Below are positions 13,775-25,277 of a DNA stretch of 64,000 bases, in pieces; positions within the stretch are counted from its first letter, which is position 1; the number at the start of each line of letters is the position of its first letter. The stretch lies in assembly GCA_002914805.1 (NCBI GenBank), contig JXTB01000002.1, positions 398,514-462,513 of the forward strand. The letters are read 5' to 3'. Below the pieces are notes generated by a model that saw only the letters and a list, made by a program, of their open reading frames with translations, was not told the DNA's origin and made no database searches. The DNA comes from Parasponia andersonii (taxonomy: Eukaryota; Streptophyta; Magnoliopsida; Rosales; Cannabaceae). A program made the translations under genes and the position numbers.

Positions 13775-15940
13775 TTATCACAACCCAAACTTCAGAAAGA
13801 GAATTTCACAATTAGAAATTCAAAAGTTATTTTTAAAAAATTTATAAAAATAATTTTAAAATAAAATTCTCACAATTTTATAATTACTATTAAACGTAGA
13901 TTGTTAATGAAATTTATTAAACAACTAAGTATCATCATCAACCGTCTTACAATGCAGCACACAAATTATATAGACAGAGTCCATGAAACGGATCCTTAAG
14001 TTTAATACAAGTCAAGATAATAATAAAATTATTTTACATAGCAACCAAATGTCCTCAGGTAACTAACTCCTCACTAGTTTATGCCAGAATCTCCAAAATC
14101 ACACAAAAAACTACCTGAAAGAAAAAAAGTAAAGGGTGAGCATTCACATGCTCAGTAGGAATTCAATTACCTTTTGGATGGATGCAATTTCTCAAACTTA
14201 CATGGTTAGTATCTTTAAATCTATTTATAAATCAAATTTATAAATCATTAGTATCCAGAATAATTACATATTCAAAACTAAATCCAAAACCACATTATTA
14301 TACATATCATACACTACCAAGTAAATAAATGAGCTTTTATTCTCCCATCACGGCCCTGTAATACCTTTATAGCAAAAGTACCTAACATCTTGACATAGCC
14401 CGTAGGCCTATCAGATAAAACCTATGCAAGGGCTTAGGTCTCTCACCTAGTGCTATAGCAACTCACCAACGATCTAAAATATTGCGATGCTATAATGAAA
14501 TTCAAGTGTGTGATCCTATGGTATGTACAATATGTAACAGTTCACTACGACTATGCATCCAATAATCAAATCATGATTTAAAAATCAAGCTTGACATTAT
14601 TGTGAGATTTACTGTGCATGGGCAGCACACCCCTATTTATCCCATAATTACACTATAAAAATATGTATAAATATCTACTCAGTATAATTCATCAATTTTA
14701 AACAATTAATTAAACCATCTTAAAATCACAAATTTTCATATATAACTTTTAATGCAATTAAAATCTAAAACAGATATAAAATCAAGTAATCGAATCTCTA
14801 CCTCAATTTGGTAGTAATACCAGGCCAATGATGCTCAAAGAATCCCTTGTTGATCCTTCGACTGTTCAAACGACGATTTTTAGTTCCCGGTAAGTCTAAT
14901 TGAAAAGTGACTTTCCAAATAGAGCTTTAAATGTAGAAATAGAGGTTATTATTGAATTTAGAACACCCAAAAATGCTTGGTTAGATATATACATTATCAA
15001 AAACGGATCTCAATGCGGAACATGCCTATGGCACGCAAAATAGTGCAGTTTTGTGCCACGAAATTCTAATTTTCGTTCCACAATGAAATATAGTAGTATT
15101 TTATATCAAAATTCATGTCTCAATCTCAATGGGTCTAAATTCAAAATCAGAACTCAATTTCAAGGTCTCTAGCATTAGTTATGCTCAAAAATTCGAGAAT
15201 TGCAATAATACCACTTTTTGGAATTATTTTGAAAAATATCCTCTTTTCTAATTAAATTTTATCACACTTTTGTTTACCATTTTTTTTACTAATCATAATT
15301 TTTCATATTTTTTAATCTTCTTTCACCTCATATATTTATCTCGGGTAAATAAATTATTTAACCAAAATAATTACGTAAATATCTCTTTTTACAAAATTAG
15401 TAAAAACAGTAAAAGTGGTAAAAACTTACCAGAGACGAATTTGGACATGCAATCACTTAGAGGTGGTTGGCGATGATGAGACGAGACTCCACTCGTTGGA
15501 GGTGTCAAAAACGGAGGTCGGACACTGGAATTTTTGCCCGAAAACTGTGCTGGAGGCGGGATTTTTACGAGACCGCTGTGGCGTCGTTCAGCGCCAAAAC
15601 GGGGCAGGACTAGTGGCGTTGGCTTCGTCGGTAATAGCTCTTCGACGTGGGTTAGCTCGTGGGCCCGGCAACAACGACGGCAGAAATTGCTTCTTTCTCT
15701 TTTTTTCTCTTTTCCCAAGCTTCAGTCTTTGAGATTTGAGAGTTTGTAAGCGCTTTTATGTAAATTCTAGGCACTATTGCAAATCAATAAAATATTCCAT
15801 ATATTTTTTTATTTAATTCCAGAAACTGATATTTATAATTGTCCCATTGAGTTTGAAAAAGTCCAAATTACCCCTACTATTTTTCAGATTTTACATCAAT
15901 GCACAACCAAATATAGTTGAATTTTAGGTTTCTAAAGAAT
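13775..15940 (+). repeat. ~2.2-kb dispersed repeat, copy 2 (probable solo LTR)
   Basis: Direct copy of 10630-12826. Shared landmarks in the same order include aaataaaattctcacaattt, gtgagcattcacatgct, gatctaaaatat-gcgatgct, tcatgcatccaataatcaaatc-type sequence, gtaaaagtggt-aaaa-ctta, and tggcgttggcttcgtcgg near the GC-rich end. The two copies differ by many substitutions and small indels, so both are old. ORFs at 15389-15749 lie in the GC-rich end and are not protein-like. Confidence 0.6.
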
Positions 15941-15996
15941 CACATCACATGGTAGAATGCAAATAATTTCTCATTCCAAAATTTTAGCAAACAATG

Positions 15997-16107
15997 GTGT
16001 TCGGTTATAGAATGAAAACTAAAATAATAATAATAGCAATTGTAACAGAGTATTGAAATTGGAAAATGAATAACAATGTATTAATAGAATAAAATACAAT
16101 GTAAATA

Positions 16108-16145
<38 letters not shown>

Positions 16146-16366
16146 CATTGCAAAAATTCTCTTACTTTTAGATGTTTTGGAAAAAAAAATAAGTATTTTA
16201 AAATTTGATCAATTAGGATAGAAGGTTGATTCTTTCGGTGGCAGAGAGGAATTAATAATTCCATCATTTAATAGAATTGTGACTCCTAGAATAGTGATTC
16301 TTTTGCTAAAAATGTTATTCAAAACATGGAATATTCCATTCCAAAGTTAGAACTTTGAACCGAACA
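15997..16366. mobile_element. MITE-like element with short inverted ends
   Basis: The segment starts gtgttcggtt and ends aaccgaacat, its inverse. The interior is AT-rich and holds a (TA)n run near 16110-16142. It is non-coding. The inverted ends are only about ten bases long, so the call is tentative. Confidence 0.35.
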
Positions 16367-16542
16367 TGCATAATATTGAATGAAAACCACACAACTATAT
16401 CTCGTATGTGAGATGAAATAAACATTCTATTATTTTCATTTCATGCATGTAGAGTCTGGAGAAAAAATTAAGTAAGCATCCGACTGTGTTGAAACACATG
16501 GAGGGTCCTATACCCTCGTTACTCGGTCGTATATATGTACGG

Positions 16543-16785
16543 TTCACAATCTAATAAGTATCCTTTTTATAGGTGTATTTTTTTTTAGCCGTTGGATCAT
16601 TAATAATTCAACAGTTACTATAATTTGAATAGTTGGAAAATAAAAAAATAAATACTCATTATTTAATGTCTTTGTTTTTCTTATTTTTTATCATAAAAAA
16701 ACGTGCGCGATGAATTTTTACTGAGCAAAACAATACGTATAGATAGGTAAAAAAAATATCTACAGATAAATACTAATTAATATAT
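16543..16785. mobile_element. Decayed MITE copy related to the next element
   Basis: It shares the order of landmarks with 16798-17033: an end like caatctaataagtat, a T run, the motif ccgttggatcat, a duplicated atTCAAC/gatccaa motif, a tttttatcataaaaaa stretch and a final A-run with atatctac. It is more diverged than its neighbour. Confidence 0.45.
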
Positions 16786-16797
16786 ATATAGAGGTTG

Positions 16798-17033
16798 CCA
16801 ATCCAATAGGTATTTTTTTTTTAACCTATGAGTAGGTATTTTTTTTTTAACCGTTGGATCATCGTCTAATAATGATCCAATAGCTATAATAAAGTATATG
16901 AAAAGACATGCATTATTAATGCTCTTTCTCTCTCTTATTTTTTACAATAAAAAAATATATATGCTAAATTTTCATTTGCCAAATTAATATCTATGCATAA
17001 GTAAAAAAAAAAATACCTACTGGTTGGATTGGT
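16798..17033. mobile_element. MITE with ~25-bp terminal inverted repeats
   Basis: The left end ccaatccaataggtatttt is matched by the inverse of the right end (aaaatacctactggttggattgg) with a small insertion. The element is about 236 bp, AT-rich and non-coding. This fits a non-autonomous DNA transposon. Target duplications could not be fixed because the flanks are (TA)n. Confidence 0.65.
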
Positions 17034-19276
17034 GTCCATATATATATATATATACGAGCGTTCACCATTTGACATATTTATGACCTTGTTTTAATTTCAA
17101 CACCTTCGTGCAGTCAAAATATAGTAGTTAGGGTTCTCCTACATATTATTGCAGCGAAAGTGAAATATGAGATATATGCCACCTTCGTTCCTGATTATGC
17201 AGACCTCTTTTTTCGAGAATAATCAAGCTACAGAATTTTAGGCTACTGATCATTAAGCTACATGATTTGACGTTTTCTTAGGTGGTGTTTGTTTGATCAT
17301 GCCATGGAATTGGAATGGAATACATAAATATGAAAGGAATTACAACCTATATATGTATAAAATAATCAAATGTTCAACTCTAATCAAATCATTGTTTGGA
17401 TGAAAGTTACTTTGTTTTGGCTGAGTAATTTTGGAAAGGAACGAATTATTAATAGATATTTATTTTGACAAAAAAATGTCTCTCTCTAACTTATATAACT
17501 TTCAATATAATTATAAAATGCAAATTTACTTGTAATGCATTGCTATTTCTTGAGGTATAGTCAAGGAACGTTGATTATTCATACGAATTCTTAAAATGCT
17601 GAAATGACTTAGTTATGGAATGGCCATTTCACTGAACCAATAATATCGTTACCTCAGTTTAGTCTAAAATGATAGTATTTTGGCCCAAATTTTTTTGTAC
17701 AAATATACACATTTAAAACAAAATTCGGGTTTAATTTAAATCAATTAACTTTACTGAATTCGTTTACCAAAAAAACCTTTACTGAATTCAATAGTAATGT
17801 CGTTTGTCTTATTTCGAACCACGTAAGCCATAATTTAAGTTATAAATCGATTAAAAAAAAGAAAGAAAAAAAATGTCCAGATGTTCAGACATAGCAGATT
17901 CCAAACTGACTTAATCATGCAATTGGTGTGGGTTTTTATATATGCTCATATAAATAGCAACTATAGATGCTGCAATTTCCAGAATTTGCTGTAGACTAGC
18001 AACTCCTAAACCCTGATAAATTCAGCTAGTAAACCAGTGGCCGTTCTCATAAATAGAGCTGCTAGAACAAAAACACAATAGTAAATTATTAATTATAGTA
18101 GACATTTGACAAATTTCGGTGGGTAAGACAATAATTAAATATGTATTTATACACAGATATAACCATATAATATATATATATATATACTGACACATGATTG
18201 CCAGCTAAACTGCTCATGCAGACCATGTGGAACCTATCACTTCAGGCAGACAAAAATTGCAAAGCTTCACTCTGTGTGAGCCAACTTTCTGTGACTTAAG
18301 GAAGCTCTTCTTCATATGTATAGCTTTTTCCCTTTGGCCCATACAGTGAATTGAAAAACCAAAATGAAAAAAATAAAAGAAGAGAAAAAAGATTATAAAA
18401 AAAAAAAATAGTTGCCATTTATTGCCAACCCTTATTTAAGACCTGTACAATATGTATAACAATGCATCAGTCTCCTTATCTATATGGGTCTCAAGCCCTA
18501 ATAAGAGGATTTATAGCCGATCGAGTTAGAAAGTGATGCTAGATTCGATGTTTGATGAATTAATTAGATGTAAAGATATAAATAGATAAACTAATAGTTG
18601 AAGAGTACTATACAAAATTTGTAACTCCGCTACTTAAAATTTAGAAACATTTAGAATGAAACATGAATTTAGCAATAATTAAAGTGGTTTAGCTAGAATT
18701 AAAAGGGTCCCCTTTTGATTGGTGTAAAATAAACGATATATGCCGGGCCTAGCTACAACCCTTTTGCAGATACATTAATTTATTCAGGAATGTGCTAGAT
18801 TGTAAAAGAACAATAATTTTGTCTTCGGAAAGCACAAACCAATCTAGCACACTTCACAGGATCTGCCATTTATATCTTCAATGCGTACTCAGTAGCAAGC
18901 ACACATATCTCAACATCATATATGCTCACTTTGATGGCTTTCAAGACACAAGTATGAGTATTTTTAGTCCATCTAACCAGTTTCCATTCACATGAAATTT
19001 TGGTGCTTAAATCTATTAATGATGTAATGTTATAAATGCATTAAATATTTCTGAGAGAATAAACCAGAAGAAAAGCTGCATATTTAAGAAACCAAAGTGG
19101 TGGTGAACTCTCCTACATCAAAGGGATTAGCACTAAAACAAACAAGAGAATAAGAGTCAGATATATATATGGTGAATTAAATCAAATAGTCTCCTACCAG
19201 CTCCTTGAAGAAAGGCGCATATGCATCAATATATCACGTACTAAAATAAGCTGATGATCATGATACATAATCTTCT
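17034..19276. other. Spacer downstream of the heat stress factor gene
   Basis: AT-rich, with (TA)n runs near 17039 and 18172. I see no coding region, RNA gene or element with clear ends. The last few hundred bases are probably the 3' untranslated region of the minus-strand gene that follows. Confidence 0.5.
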
Positions 19277-20527
19277 TTACTTGGGGCTAGAAGATGCCAA
19301 GTAACCAAGCTGCTCAACCAAAACATCTACATCTTCCTCTTCTTCTTCTTCATTAATACCAATATTAATCCCTTCTTCCATACTCTCATTCAACAAATTT
19401 TTCCAGAAGCCTTCATCATCAATAGGGTCTTTATCCGTACTACTTCCTTGTTCCTCGCCAATCTGATCCACCTGTACTATTACTTCTGCTTCTGTACTAT
19501 TAATCATCTTTTGACTTACCCCATTCATACTCTCCATGTCAATAGCAAGTTCATCCAACTCCTCAACATCGAACTCGGGCATATTGCTATAATCTTGGGG
19601 TTCCATTTTCACAAAAATCCCAGCTGAAGATGATGGTACTCCACTAATTTGGCCTATACCGTCAACAATTACATCATGATCATCCACTTGATCATCAACA
19701 TTAACATTATTGCTAGGCTGGCTTTGCTCGATGGGTCGCTGCCTTCTCTTCTTACAAATCGCTTCCTCGAGTTCTTTCCTCCTGTCCTTCTGTTGAACTA
19801 AGTACTGTTGTATAAAGTTGGGATTCTGCATTGCTCTTGCCAAGAAATTCATCATCTGTTGTTGTTTAAGCTCGGTCCTCCTAAGTCTATCTTCCATTGT
19901 TTGGAGATAAGTTTTAGTGTTCTGCTGTTGTTGTCTAAGCTTGACCAGTTCCACCATCAGGACCTGCTTGTCACGCTTTAGTCGATCGACTTCGCCATCC
20001 AACCCAAATCTTCCCACTTCAACACAAGGGTCAAAAGAAGCTTGATGGAATGAAGGCTGAGGTGGTTGAATCCCTTTTCTTCTTCTAATATTCCTTAGAA
20101 GATGCTTTTGTCCTCTTAGAAACCCCTCATTTGCAAACTCCCACCTATCTGGGTCAACTTTTCTAAATCCCTACAAATAATATTGACATGATCATATATA
20201 TCCAAATTACTTCTTCATCATCACGTTCATCCAACAATAATATATAAGTACTATACTAATTAAACTCTAAACAGTACATAGCATAAAATACATATAAACT
20301 CAGTTATCGAACATATATATCTAAATTTATGGCCAAATTATATAAGTTGAATATGTATAATTGCACTTTTCTTTTTCAAGCCATTAATCAAACGAAATGT
20401 CCATACAAAAGTAAAACCTTTTAACCAAAATACAAAAAGAAACAGTTAAATCTCTCACAGAAGAGGGAATAATGTTTTTTCTTTATAAGAGCTAGATGTT
20501 TCATGAACATGAAGACATCCAGACAAC

Positions 20528-20562
<35 letters not shown>

Positions 20563-21376
20563 TACACATAAATAACTTTAATCTCGATTTTGAATGCGTA
20601 CTCGACGAGTTGTCTAAATTAATCTTAAAAAGAAGAAAAAAAAAATAATAGTCACATGCACAAATATTGAGCTGCCTCGCAAAGCTTGAGGTTGTGTTTG
20701 AAATTATAAAGTACCATAGCAATTAACTTTTAAAAGAGTAATATTACATAAAATAAATCTCAAACATCTAAAATATGTGATCAAATTTTAGGCACTTCAT
20801 GTATTTATTCTTTTTCTCAAGCCATTACGCATCAGATGAAAAAAATGTCTACATATAAAAAGAACCCATTAACCAAAATCGAAAAAGGAACGGTCATACA
20901 TTAAATCTCTCATATAATATAAACGAAATGTTTTTCTTTATCATAAGATCTAGATGTTTCATGAACATGAATTAAAATAATGTCACATCCAAAAAAAAAA
21001 AAAAACACCACTACTGAAAAGCAGTTTTATTCTCACTCTTGTTAATGAAAAATAAAAATGATTACTAACTCACGTAAGTGTTGAGCTGCCTCACAAAGCT
21101 AGAGAAATTGTTGTGCTTGAAATATCTGGGCAGAAGAGTCATGGCGAAGTTCTGGGGTTCCCAAACGACAAAGCTGTTGTTCCCTCGGCTCCATGAAACG
21201 ACGTCGTTGGTCGCCGGGTCTTCCACGATCTCATACGTCTTGTTCAGAAACGGCGGTGGGCCAGCGTCGTGGAGTCCCTCCATTGGCTGAGGTGCCGGAT
21301 CCGCCGCCGCCCCCGCAATGAACTCCTCCTTCACTCGCCTCCCTCGATGAGGATTCATACTCATTCTAGCTTGCAT
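19277..21376 (-). CDS. Class A heat stress transcription factor (HsfA2/A6/A7 group)
   Basis: Nuclear activator that binds heat shock elements as a trimer. There are two exons, 21074-21376 and 19277-20170, joined in phase 0 (TAC|GGA) across a 903-bp intron inside the DNA-binding domain, the conserved position for plant Hsf genes. The product is 398 residues. DNA-binding domain about 40-134 ([58 protein letters not shown]). Coiled-coil HR-A/B region about 155-225 with the long class A spacing. Basic nuclear signal KKRRQRP near 241. An AHA activation motif GFWKNLLNE near 356. A C-terminal export-like motif LVEQLGYL near 385. The sequence fits the A2/A6/A7 clade; the short name within it is uncertain. 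The first of three nearby in-frame ATGs (21376, 21364, 21358) was taken as start. Confidence 0.92.
20531..20561. repeat. (AT)n microsatellite in the Hsf intron
   Basis: An uninterrupted alternating at run in the intron that splits the DNA-binding domain. Confidence 0.9.
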
Positions 21377-21743
21377 ATATCAATCAATATATACACATAT
21401 ACATATACATATATGTATATATACTCCTAGTATGATTTTTGGCCAACTGGGTATGAAGGAAAAGCTTTCATTAACAAAGACTACTTACTGTTCATATTAG
21501 GGGAGATTAGACCCTTTTCTTAGGGGGTCACAAATGAATATATTGAGATATATGTTAAAGAAAATAAAGTGTATAAATTTTACATGTGTATCTATACAAA
21601 TATGTATGAATAAAAGTAGGTAGGAGGAGGAGGAGGCGAGCTTGGGTTGCAATATGGGGAGCTTAATTAGAGGTAGAATTGCTGAAAGAGACGTTGGGTT
21701 GAAAGAACCAAAGAGAAACAAGCATATGGGAGGTGGCCTTCAA

Positions 21744-21754
21744 TTATTTATATA
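21744..21754 (-). promoter_or_regulatory. Candidate TATA box of the Hsf gene
   Basis: The minus strand reads TATATAAATAA, about 370 bases before the ATG at 21376. That would give a leader of roughly 340 bases. No closer TATA element of equal quality was seen, though several (TA)n stretches at 21390-21425 are alternatives. Confidence 0.45.
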
Positions 21755-24700
21755 CCTCAAATGTGTGTATATATATTTTTTATTTATTTGTTTTTTTCAC
21801 TTTAAGACATGATAAGTAGGTGGATGCTCAGTGGGATTGAGATATTTTTCTCACTCCTCTTTTCTTTCTCTTTCTTTCTCTTTTGGGAAAGTTTTTTTCC
21901 CCCATCCCCCTTGTTATTTAACTTTTTACGTGCTTTTGTCTTTTCAAGGCTATATGAAATATATTGGGAAAATTAGAAAAAATAACTAAAACAAGGATTC
22001 TCAGCGTAAAATATATGTATATTAAAAGAAAAAAAACGCTATAGAGTTAAAAACATTGCAGTTGAAATCACAAATCTTGTTGATCCGCTTCATTATTATT
22101 TGAGCTTAAACGCATATGAGGGATCTATACCGTTCATTGGGTGGGCGTGGATCAATGGAGCGCTAAGATCCCTAGACACGTATGAAATAACACTATTCTC
22201 ATTAAATTATATTATAACTATATACTGTTTACCTTGGATACAATTCTGATATGATTTAGCATAAAAAAAAATTGTTTAGTTATTACTTTGTGAAATTATG
22301 CAGAAGAAGTTTCTAGAGCATGAGAGGATATTTTTTTTTAATATCCGAGTACTGGATTTGGGAGCGTTAGAAGGTTCTGGAATGTCCGTGAAGTTGAGGT
22401 ACAGGTATGGTGCTGTGGAACCCGCTGTAGCTGATAAAGAATTGTATTTTTTAAAAAAAGAAAATGAAGAATGGTATTTGCAAACAAATTTGGTAATCTA
22501 GCAGTAATAGTGTTATTACTACTAGTGGCTTCTAATATTCTCAAATCTTTTTTGGAGCCCACTTTTTTTTGGAATCAAAATTGTTAAATGAAAAAAAAAA
22601 ATTATATATATATAGAGAGAGAAGAATACTTTAATTAAAGTCAGGCCAGCTACAGACCCAAGATATGGGATGGAGCTTTGTAGAACCTGAGCTCAAGTGG
22701 CCGTTATTTGGTGGGGTAGATATAAGGAACTAAAAGTTTTATGACATGTAAATGTCTTCAATGCTAAACATTATTGTAATACATGTATTGTGACACACGA
22801 TACAATATGTCATCAAAAAGCTTATGTGAAAGTCTGGAAGATATTTGTAACTACTTATTTTATCAGTATAAGTGAAGATAGATTATAACTCGACATACAT
22901 CTCCATTACCTCCAATCTCACTCCTTTGAATATAGTAACTACGTTAAGCGTATATGAATATCAGAACTTGGGTCTTAAAAAAGTACTGAAATATCATCCT
23001 GTGAATCAATACCGTGAAAAGCATTATTCACACAAGGTTGAAATTGAAATTAATGTCGGCCATTTTGAGGAAGATTTACTGTTGTTGTAGTTAAGATAGA
23101 TTGGCAACACACTCCATCAACTCTCTTTTTCGGGTACGTGGTAGTAAAGTTTGAATGCAAAGTTTGTCATAGCTTCATTAGCAGAAAGAGGAAAGTGTCA
23201 CATGTTCACTGGTAGGTAAATGTTACCCAATGGAGTCATTTGATGGATAACAAAAAGCAGAAAAAATAACACATTATTCCAAAGGCCTTTTTTTTTTTTT
23301 AATTTTGCTGAAAAAAAATATATGTATATATATGTGCCTTTCCTTCACCTATGCTTTAGATGTGCTTGGGCAATTAGATGGTCATTATAATAATGGACCG
23401 TCTTGATATAACAGACCTTGTTTATCATTATACGATCCATTAAAATAGACGGTTTTGATGCAATAGACTAGTACATTAGTAGCAAATTGGTGCAAATTAT
23501 AGTTTTAGATGGTTTTTGAGGTAGATAGCGAACTAGATATTAACTAAGAATCTCAAATGGAATAAATAACCTTTGGAATCTAACTAAAAGAGTTAAAGGG
23601 GAAATCATTCTAAAAGATGGTTTATCAAAGAAGACTACATTAGGCAACAGAGCAATGCCCACCTCAGACCCTAGGAAAAAAGAATTGGATCTTTCTCATT
23701 TTCTATATTTGATTAAATGTTTAACTATAATATTTGTATACTCTCTTGCAAATCGGCTAATTTTATTGGTACAAAGCAAGAAAAAAGGTATCCGAAGGAG
23801 AGGGTTTTAATTCATCCTGGCCCTTGGAATTGTGTTGGGGCCGGACACGTGTACGATAAAAAAAAGTGACACGACAGAGAGTCCACTTAGTGTTGAAAAC
23901 TGAAATCATCTACAGATCAAGGAAGGTGCAGGAAGACAGCGCTATTGATAACAAATACAAACAAACACTAATTATTATTAATAAATAAGTGCTTTTAGAG
24001 GAGTGTAGAACCGCACCAAATATACCCGACAGAAGCAATTTTCAAAAAGCAACACCAATGGGGTTGAAAAGGGTGGCGCAGGTCCAAACCTAACTTTAGG
24101 GCAGACTTTTTTTTTTTTTTTTATATTTTTGTTGTCCATTACTTCTTTTAAAGGGAATTATTGCAATAAGGATCCATAAAATCATAATGAGATCTTGTTA
24201 CTTTGTCACTCCAAATGGGACTTTCAATCCCACAGAGTGATGACCAGCGGCTTCCAACCAACGAAGGAACACTCACGAAGCTGACTGTTGGCAGTTTTTT
24301 TTATTATTTTTTCCTTCTAAATTTTTCTATTTAGGTAGTGAATGTCAGGATGTGAGTCTGTTTCGTCAAAAAAAAAAAAAAAGAGAAAAAAGAATGCGAG
24401 TCTGTGACTAATGAATACAAGTTCCATGGAGTCGTTTCCTAAACTGTGCTATGACGCACACCACAATTATCTATTTTAACCTCGTGGTCCCACGTGAATA
24501 GATGACTGTAATACTAGCGACATTACATTTTTAATGTGATCGATTATTCCCAAATATACGTGATCCGTTAGTCCCAAAATAATAGATTGAAACTAGGTCA
24601 TTACGTGAAATACTGCCACCTTTGAAAACTCAAATCTAGGTCATTACGTGAAACATTACCACCCATCTTTGAAAACTTAAATTCTGTAACCCTACAAGAG

Positions 24701-25277
24701 CTCGAGCATATAGTCAAGTCTTGTGAGGTGGAGTCCGATACCTTATGCTTATGGCATGGCCTGCCCACTCAAAACTGCCCTTCAAGGGTGTCTTCTATTT
24801 TACCAGGGGACTGCCACACCACTTGTGCAAAAAGTTTTGACCCTTGGCATTAATCAGAAAGGTAAACTTAATCCGTGACTAGGGTATAAAGTTGTTGGCC
24901 TCTGTTTGTTCTCGTTACATTTTAAATACAAGGGTGAAAATCAAACAAGATTCCAAATACTTGGGGTCTGGCCAGGATTTGTACCACTACCAGTTACCAG
25001 AAATGTCGTAAGCTGGAGCGTAATATATAAAAAGCACTGAAATCATTAACTATAGATAAGCCAAGGTACCCAGAATTCATAAAAGAACATACAAACATGG
25101 ATACTTTTCACTAATTCCATCGCATTATTGTTGGGGTAAGTAGAGCATACTGCATAAACACCAAACAAGTAATACAGACAAACCAAAGGTACCCAATACA
25201 AGCATGCGACCATACATAGGTAGCTATGTCAATTTCATGACATTATTTGTATTCCAACAGACCTAGAGAAGGCAGAT
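21755..25277. other. Intergenic region upstream of the Hsf gene
   Basis: Apart from the heat shock element, it holds homopolymer runs and an approximately 50-bp direct repeat near 24594-24680 (ctaggtcattacgtgaaa, twice). ORFs at 22298-22501 and 22872-23090 are short and match nothing I know. The right edge is the 3' flank of the dioxygenase gene. Confidence 0.5.
22370..22382. promoter_or_regulatory. Perfect three-unit heat shock element
   Basis: The sequence gaaggttctggaa is GAA-nn-TTC-nn-GAA, the exact consensus bound by Hsf trimers. It lies about 620 bases upstream of the candidate TATA box of the Hsf gene. Self- or cross-regulation by Hsf proteins would fit, but the distance is long and one chance match in 64 kb is possible. 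Confidence 0.35.

Noticed and set aside
10630..15940. A single LTR retrotransposon with two 2.2-kb LTRs and a 0.95-kb interior
   Set aside because: No primer binding site, polypurine tract or coding sequence in the interior; kept only as an alternative.
17284..17640. A further MITE with ends gtttgtttgatcatgcc and gaaccaataa
   Set aside because: The inverted similarity between the ends is too weak to tell from chance.
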